A stretch of DNA of 10,567 nt, taken from assembly GCA_003022985.1 (NCBI GenBank), contig PXTV01000217.1, forward strand, positions 1 to 10,567, read 5' to 3'. The DNA is from Bacteroidetes bacterium SW_11_45_7 (GTDB lineage Bacteria; Bacteroidota; Bacteroidia; Chitinophagales; SW-11-45-7). The translations under genes were made by a program, and so were the position numbers. Positions within the stretch are counted from its first letter, which is position 1; each line of letters starts with the position of its first letter. Shown here piece by piece: positions 7,521 to 10,567 of this stretch. Below the pieces are notes generated by a model. It saw nothing but the letters and a program-made list of their open reading frames with translations. It had not been told where the DNA came from and made no database searches.

Positions 7521-8356
7521 CTCCGGGTACGAACTTCCAAATTGATGGAAGGGCTACTTTCAAATACAAAGATATTGCCTGGCTAAGCGGCACCTATCGC
7601 TATGATTATGCCGTGACCATTGGTGGCGGTGTACAGGTCCACGACAGGGTATCGGTCGGCTATGCTTACGATCTTGCCATTAATAATATTTCCGATTACT
7701 CAGGTGGTACACACGAGGTGATGGTGGGAATCACCTTTGGTAAAACCGATGAGAAGAAAAGCGTTATTCAAGAACTCGAAGAGAAGGTAGACACCATTCG
7801 GATGAAGCAATCGAAACAGGGTGAAAAGATCGATGACGTAAAAGAGCAGAACGATACGCTAATGGAGCAAAACAAAGAGTTCAAGAACACTATAGATAAA
7901 CAAAATGAAGAGATTGAAAAGCTTAAGGAGAAGATCGATAAGGAGGTGGAGCAATTCCGCGACACGATTAAGCAAATGAGAGAAGAGGGTGGCTTTGGCC
8001 GAAGCGGTGAAGGTGGTACAGATAGCAAGTACACAGACTCCAAGGGTCGTCCGCTGCCAGAAGATATGGTCAAAGAAGTAGATTGGGAGGATACGGAATT
8101 CATTTACGGCAAGTCCAATGATCCTTATTTTATGACAGTGGCCTCGTTCAGGGAAGCTGAACGTGCTAAGAAAAAGGCAGATCAATTAAATGCACAGGGT
8201 CATAACACCGGGGTAGTTTATAACAAGGAACGCGAGTGGTTTTATGTGTTTCTGCAAAAGCCGGGCAGTGTGGAAAATGGCCTGCAGAAACTACGCGAAC
8301 TCAAACAGAACAATCCCGAAGACTTTGGAGATGCGTGGATCCACGTGTATAAGTAA
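7508..8356 (+). CDS. PorP/SprF C-terminal part fused to coiled coil and SPOR-like domain
   Basis: The 282-residue open frame starts at ATG 7508, inside the preceding frame (13-base overlap), with no Shine-Dalgarno and no signal peptide, so it would not be exported alone. Residues 1-78 are the last barrel strands of PorP/SprF (WLSGTYRYDYAVTIGGGVQV, VGYAYDLAIN, closing GTHEVMVGITFG). Residues about 82-160 form a charged heptad-rich coiled coil (IQELEEKVDTI, IDKQNEEIEKLKEKIDKEV). A Gly/Ser-rich linker follows, then residues about 206-282 resemble an SPOR domain: YFMTVASFREAERAKKKADQ, YNKEREWFYVFLQ and closing DAWIHVYK. SPOR domains bind denuded peptidoglycan glycans, so this tail is inferred to reach from the outer membrane to the cell wall. 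The SPOR assignment rests on pattern and predicted topology and is less certain than the barrel. Confidence 0.78.
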   Translation: MFRMTPGTNFQIDGRATFKYKDIAWLSGTYRYDYAVTIGGGVQVHDRVSVGYAYDLAINNISDYSGGTHEVMVGITFGKTDEKKSVIQELEEKVDTIRMKQSKQGEKIDDVKEQNDTLMEQNKEFKNTIDKQNEEIEKLKEKIDKEVEQFRDTIKQMREEGGFGRSGEGGTDSKYTDSKGRPLPEDMVKEVDWEDTEFIYGKSNDPYFMTVASFREAERAKKKADQLNAQGHNTGVVYNKEREWFYVFLQKPGSVENGLQKLRELKQNNPEDFGDAWIHVYK

Positions 8357-8427
8357 TCTCCAAATAGGTGCTTTGAAGAGGAGATTTTGGATATGCTTAT
8401 TTGTCTGTTGTGACTTCATAAGATAAT

Positions 8428-8455
8428 AGCTCATCCGGAATTGAAGGTTCGAATC
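8428..8455 (+). other. tRNA-like motif pair, possible relic
   Basis: TAGCTCA (8428-8434), followed by CCGG, resembles the D-arm start of a tRNA. GGTTCGAATC (8446-8455) matches the usual T-loop region exactly. The two are only about 11 bases apart, the T-stem does not pair (GAAGG against CAAAA), and there is no anticodon arm or acceptor stem, so this is not a functional tRNA. It may be the remains of one, or chance. The rest of the 136-base spacer 8357-8492 holds only the terminator. Confidence 0.2.
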
Positions 8456-8456
8456 A

Positions 8457-8494
8457 AAAAGCCCGCTACATTTTAAATTTTGTAGCGGGCTTTT
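8457..8494. terminator. Bidirectional rho-independent terminator
   Basis: The stem GCCCGCTACA (8461-8470) pairs perfectly with TGTAGCGGGC (8481-8490) around a 10-base AT loop. AAAA at 8457-8460 and TTTT at 8491-8494 extend the pairing and provide a U-tail in both directions. It sits between two convergent genes and serves the PorP/SprF transcript on the + strand and the 8493-9014 gene on the - strand. The T run overlaps that gene's stop codon (8493-8495). Confidence 0.92.
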
Positions 8495-9014
8495 AATTCG
8501 GGAAATAATTATAAACCTGGTTTTCCTGTAAAGCCGCGAATACCTTCATTTGCCAACTCTCTTTAAGAGGTATTTGCCAATTGTTTTCAAACTCTTCTTT
8601 GGTTTGGGCAAGGTTGTTAAAAACAATCGTGTTTTCGTCAATCTTTCCTTGTTCGAATAATTCACGAAATTGCTGTTTATCGGCTACATAAGCCTTATCG
8701 TCTTGAATATAAGCGATGTTGAATCGATTCAAAAAGTCGACTTCCAAAGTCTGACCAAGCTCCTTGATAAAGGCAACAGAACTATCGATAGCACATCCAC
8801 TCACACGGAATGATCGCTCATCAGCCATCAAAACGATAAAACGGTTGTAATACAGTTGGCCCAGCGCCTTCACATCTTTTTTATGGGACGTCCAATCTGC
8901 CACAAAAGCATCCAATTTTCGTTGAATGGTTATTGCTTCATAATCGGTAAATGCTCTGTCGGCTTGATAAATCCAAACCTTTGCATCAGCGGGTAGATCT
9001 TGGTAAGCGGTCAT
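8493..9014 (-). CDS. Conserved Bacteroidota protein of unknown function (often mislabelled ABC transporter ATPase)
   Basis: The product is a 173-residue soluble protein with no signal peptide or membrane segment. Its N-terminus (DLPADAKVWIYQADRAFTD), middle (LYYNRFIVLMADE followed by GCAIDSSVAFIKELG) and end (DENTIVFNNLAQTKEEFENNW) recall a short protein family found widely in Bacteroidota, which is frequently annotated as an ABC transporter ATPase. I see no Walker A (GxxxxGKS/T), Walker B or LSGGQ signature, so that name is not supported by the sequence. One Cys, in SGCAIDSS, lies in the best-conserved stretch. Function is unknown. The gene stands alone, convergent with the PorP/SprF gene and terminating in the shared hairpin. 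The ATG at 9012-9014 is the first in frame and gives the expected N-terminus. Confidence 0.8.
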   Translation of the reverse strand: MTAYQDLPADAKVWIYQADRAFTDYEAITIQRKLDAFVADWTSHKKDVKALGQLYYNRFIVLMADERSFRVSGCAIDSSVAFIKELGQTLEVDFLNRFNIAYIQDDKAYVADKQQFRELFEQGKIDENTIVFNNLAQTKEEFENNWQIPLKESWQMKVFAALQENQVYNYFPN

Positions 9015-9049
9015 TGTAAATTAAGATTTCAATATTTAAACGTCTATTC

Positions 9050-9079
9050 GGAAACTAAAGTTTAACCTACGAAATCAAA
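9050..9079 (-). promoter_or_regulatory. Weak candidate promoter for the 8493-9014 gene
   Basis: Read on the - strand, TTTG (9076-9079) is followed by an 18-base spacer and TAGTTTCC (9050-9057). This fits the TTTG-N17-23-TAnnTTTG layout, with two mismatches at the end of the -7 box. It lies about 35 bases upstream of the ATG. The rest of the 155-base spacer 9015-9169 shows no gene or clear hairpin. Confidence 0.25.
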
Positions 9080-9169
9080 AGTTTGCTGCTGGCAACCTTG
9101 TTAATTTGCTTCATGAATTAAGCTTAGCCAATACAATCGATGAGTTAATAACCAGCAATGAAGGTGGTT

Positions 9170-9967
9170 TCATTCAAGGCCCTTGCCCTTTGAAATGAAC
9201 TCAGCCAAATCGAGGATCTTTTGCTTTTCCTTCCGTTCATCACCTTTTTGGCCATCCGTAAGCATGTTTGTACAAAACGGACAAGCAACTGCTACATAAT
9301 CCGCACCGGTTTCTAGTGCTTCATCAGTTCGTTCCTGGCTTACGCGCTTGCTTCCCTCTTCTTCTTCTTTAAACATTTGTGCACCACCAGCACCGCAGCA
9401 CATACCAGCCTTCCTGCTACGACCCATCTCCACAAGTTCACTGTCAAGCGTTTCTAACACTTGCCGGGGTGCTTCATAAATATCATTGCCCCGACCAATA
9501 TAGCAAGAATCGTGATAGGTGATTTTCTCGCCATTGAATGCCGTAGCATCACTTAGCTTAATCCTTCCCTCATCAATGAGTTGCTGAAGAAATGTAGAAT
9601 GATGGATCACCTCGTAATTACCGCCTAGTTGAGGATACTCGTTCTTAAGCATATTAAAGCAATGCGGACAAGTGGTTACAATTTTTTTGATATTATACCC
9701 ATTCAATACTTCAATGTTCTGGAGTGCCTGCATCTGGAAGACAAATTCATTACCGGCACGTTTGGCAGGATCCCCTGTGCAACTTTCTTCCTTTCCTAAA
9801 ACGGCAAAATCTATACCCACGTCATTCAATATACGCACAAAAGATTGAGTAATCTTTTGCGCCCGTTCATCAAAGCTGCCAGCACAGCCAACCCAGAATA
9901 AAATTTCGGGTTCTCTCCCTTCAGCAGCCAATTCCTCCATAGTTGGCACTTTTACTTGCTCTGACAT
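9170..9967 (-). CDS. (Fe-S)-binding protein with two CCG (cysteine-rich) domains, HdrB/HdrD/GlcF-like
   Basis: The product is a 265-residue cytoplasmic protein with two cysteine-rich modules of the heterodisulfide-reductase type, which bind iron-sulfur clusters in electron-transfer complexes. Module 1 has Cys28 (WVGCAGSFD), Cys63 (ESCTGDPAKR) and Cys100/Cys103 (CPHC). Module 2 is canonical, with Cys155 (HDSCYIGRG), Cys190-Cys191-Gly (CCGAGG) and Cys229/Cys232 (CPFC). In module 1 the first Cys of the usual CCG is Ser62. The ATG at 9965-9967 is chosen because MSEQVKVPTMEELAAEGREPEI leads straight into the domain. A longer in-frame start at 10132 would overlap the upstream gene and translate the spacer repeat. 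It lies 40 bases downstream of the dicluster ferredoxin gene on the same strand, so the two are probably one operon and one complex. The electron donor and acceptor are unknown. Confidence 0.88.
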   Translation of the reverse strand: MSEQVKVPTMEELAAEGREPEILFWVGCAGSFDERAQKITQSFVRILNDVGIDFAVLGKEESCTGDPAKRAGNEFVFQMQALQNIEVLNGYNIKKIVTTCPHCFNMLKNEYPQLGGNYEVIHHSTFLQQLIDEGRIKLSDATAFNGEKITYHDSCYIGRGNDIYEAPRQVLETLDSELVEMGRSRKAGMCCGAGGAQMFKEEEEGSKRVSQERTDEALETGADYVAVACPFCTNMLTDGQKGDERKEKQKILDLAEFISKGKGLE

Positions 9968-9971
9968 AGAT

Positions 9972-10008
9972 ATTTGTAATTTGACATTTGAAATCCAAAA
10001 TTCGAAAT
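9972..10008 (-). repeat. Short AT-rich palindromic spacer resembling a dispersed intergenic repeat
   Basis: The 37 bases between the two Fe-S genes are built from regularly spaced ATTT/AATTT words followed by their complements. The halves 9972-9990 and 9991-10008 pair at 13 of 18 positions in the pattern ATTT-nn-AATTT-nnn-ATTT. Read through on the - strand it would give NFEFWISNVKLQIS. This resembles the NFEFRISN-type peptides that appear as artefacts when dispersed intergenic repeats are translated in several phyla, including Bacteroidota. Only one copy lies in the window, so its repeat status rests on recognition, not on a count. Confidence 0.4.
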
Positions 10009-10567
10009 TAACTGGCCCTGAATTCTTCTGCCCACTTGAAGCGGTCATCGGGCGATAATTGCCAAGGAGCGCCATTGTTTTCAACACTTGTAAGCATCTG
10101 TGTCCAGGCCTCTGGCGTATCCGCTTCCTCAAGAATCATATAGCGCCTGAGTTGATAAATAATATCGAGAGGATTGATACCAACAGGACATTCTTCAACA
10201 CAGGCCTGACAGGTTGTACAAGCCCAAAGTTCTTCCTTGGTTATAAAGTCACCCAGTAAGGATTTACCGTCATTGAAGTTCTCGCCCTCTTTTTCTTTCC
10301 CTTCCCCTATTTCAGCGATACGATCACGCGTATCCATCATAATCTTGCGCGGAGAAAGTAGCTTGCCTGTTTGATTGGCAGGGCAGGCAGCAGTGCACCG
10401 GCCGCATTCTGTACAGCTATAAGCATCCATAAGATTGCGTGTAGTCAGATCAGAAGCGTCTTTAGCACCAAAGCGGTCTGGTGCTTCCTCTTCACCACCT
10501 GTGTCAGCAGCATCGGGATCCATCATAGCTTTGATCTCGCCAGTGATCGATGTCATATTGTCCATTT
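10008..10567 (-). CDS. 4Fe-4S dicluster protein, HdrC/HdrD/GlpC-like (C-terminal part, cut by window edge)
   Basis: The frame is open to the right edge. The Met at 10565 opens MDNMTSITGEIKAMMDP, which in related proteins lies inside a longer chain, so the gene most likely continues beyond the window, probably with an N-terminal membrane section (inference). Counting from that Met, two classical 4Fe-4S motifs are present: Cys51, 54, 57, 61 (CTECGRCTAACP) and Cys116, 119, 122, 126 (CTTCQACVEECP), about 65 residues apart. PANQTGKLLSPRKIMMDTRDR after the first and DIIYQLRRYMILEE after the second fit Bacteroidota members of this family. The protein presumably relays electrons between a quinone- or flavin-linked partner and the CCG-domain protein encoded 40 bases downstream. 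The specific pathway cannot be read from the sequence. Confidence 0.87.
   Translation of the reverse strand, partial: MDNMTSITGEIKAMMDPDAADTGGEEEAPDRFGAKDASDLTTRNLMDAYSCTECGRCTAACPANQTGKLLSPRKIMMDTRDRIAEIGEGKEKEGENFNDGKSLLGDFITKEELWACTTCQACVEECPVGINPLDIIYQLRRYMILEEADTPEAWTQMLTSVENNGAPWQLSPDDRFKWAEEFRAS

Larger units (their letters stand above)
6888..8356 (+). pseudogene. PorP/SprF-type outer-membrane protein with coiled coil and SPOR-like tail, reading frame interrupted near 7505
   Basis: Two frames that together make one protein are separated by a frame change. Frame A (6888-7520) holds the signal peptide and the front of the barrel. Frame B (open from 7508 to 8356) holds the end of the barrel, a coiled coil and an SPOR-like domain. 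The family-like sequence runs in frame A up to RHYLV (Val codon at 7503-7505) and resumes in frame B at MFRMTPGTNFQIDG (ATG at 7508). A TAA at 7505-7507 blocks frame B upstream. Restoring the frame needs a net gain of 3n+1 bases. From memory of PorP/SprF proteins, about 17-18 residues (roughly 52-55 bases) seem to be missing, although one extra A in the AAA at 7506-7508 would also rejoin the frames. It may be a real mutation, an assembly error, or two coupled genes. The family supports T9SS secretion of type B-sorted proteins. Confidence 0.75.

Noticed and set aside
8244..8426. 60-residue open frame across the end of the PorP/SPOR gene
   Set aside because: It mostly overlaps the SPOR-like coding region in another frame and has no recognisable sequence.
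9968..10132. N-terminal extension of the CCG-domain protein from a start at 10132
   Set aside because: It would overlap the upstream Fe-S gene by 125 bases and translate the palindromic spacer; the ATG at 9967 leads directly into the family sequence.
10563..10565. Met at 10565 as the true start of the dicluster ferredoxin
   Set aside because: The frame stays open to the edge and related proteins have this segment inside a longer chain, so I treat the gene as partial.

Overview
The window looks like chromosomal DNA of a member of the Bacteroidota, probably a Cytophagia/Flammeovirga-like or related gliding lineage. Four observations support this: an SprB-repeat surface protein ending in a type IX secretion system (T9SS) type B sorting domain; a PorP/SprF-family partner gene directly downstream; a TAnnTTTG-type -7 promoter box in front of the dihydrolipoyl dehydrogenase gene; and a small protein family that I know only from Bacteroidota. 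Starts generally lack clear Shine-Dalgarno sequences, which is usual for the phylum. The genus cannot be fixed from the sequence.

Layout. (1) 2-622, + strand: C-terminal part of the pyruvate dehydrogenase E1 beta subunit (pdhB). (2) 792-2183, +: dihydrolipoyl dehydrogenase (lpdA), the E3 enzyme. It has its own apparent promoter box, and no E2 gene lies between it and pdhB. (3) 2184-2388: AT-rich spacer with A/T tracts and an operator-like inverted repeat. (4) 2389-6834, +: a large secreted, cysteine-rich multidomain protein with 12 SprB repeats, PKD/Ig-like modules and a T9SS sorting domain. (5) 6888-8356, +: a PorP/SprF-type outer-membrane protein fused to a coiled coil and an SPOR-like domain. 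Its reading frame is broken near 7505. (6) 8357-8492: convergent spacer ending in a strong bidirectional terminator. (7) 8493-9014, -: small conserved protein of unknown function. (8) 9170-9967 and 10008-10567, -: a CCG-domain iron-sulfur protein and, upstream of it, a 4Fe-4S dicluster protein cut by the window edge. These two look like consecutive genes of one electron-transfer operon.

How the genes work together. pdhB and lpdA encode parts of the pyruvate dehydrogenase complex. The repeat protein and the PorP/SprF gene form the sprB-sprF type of pair known from gliding Bacteroidota, in which the PorP/SprF-like protein is needed to export or anchor its type B-sorted partner through T9SS. If the frameshift is real, export of this adhesin is probably impaired unless a paralogue substitutes. 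The two iron-sulfur genes resemble HdrD/GlpC-type membrane-associated electron carriers, but their partner is not in view.

I do not see a clearly undescribed system. The most unusual items are the interrupted PorP-coiled-coil-SPOR fusion, the three-repeat block duplication inside the adhesin, and a short palindromic spacer between the two Fe-S genes that looks like a dispersed intergenic repeat.
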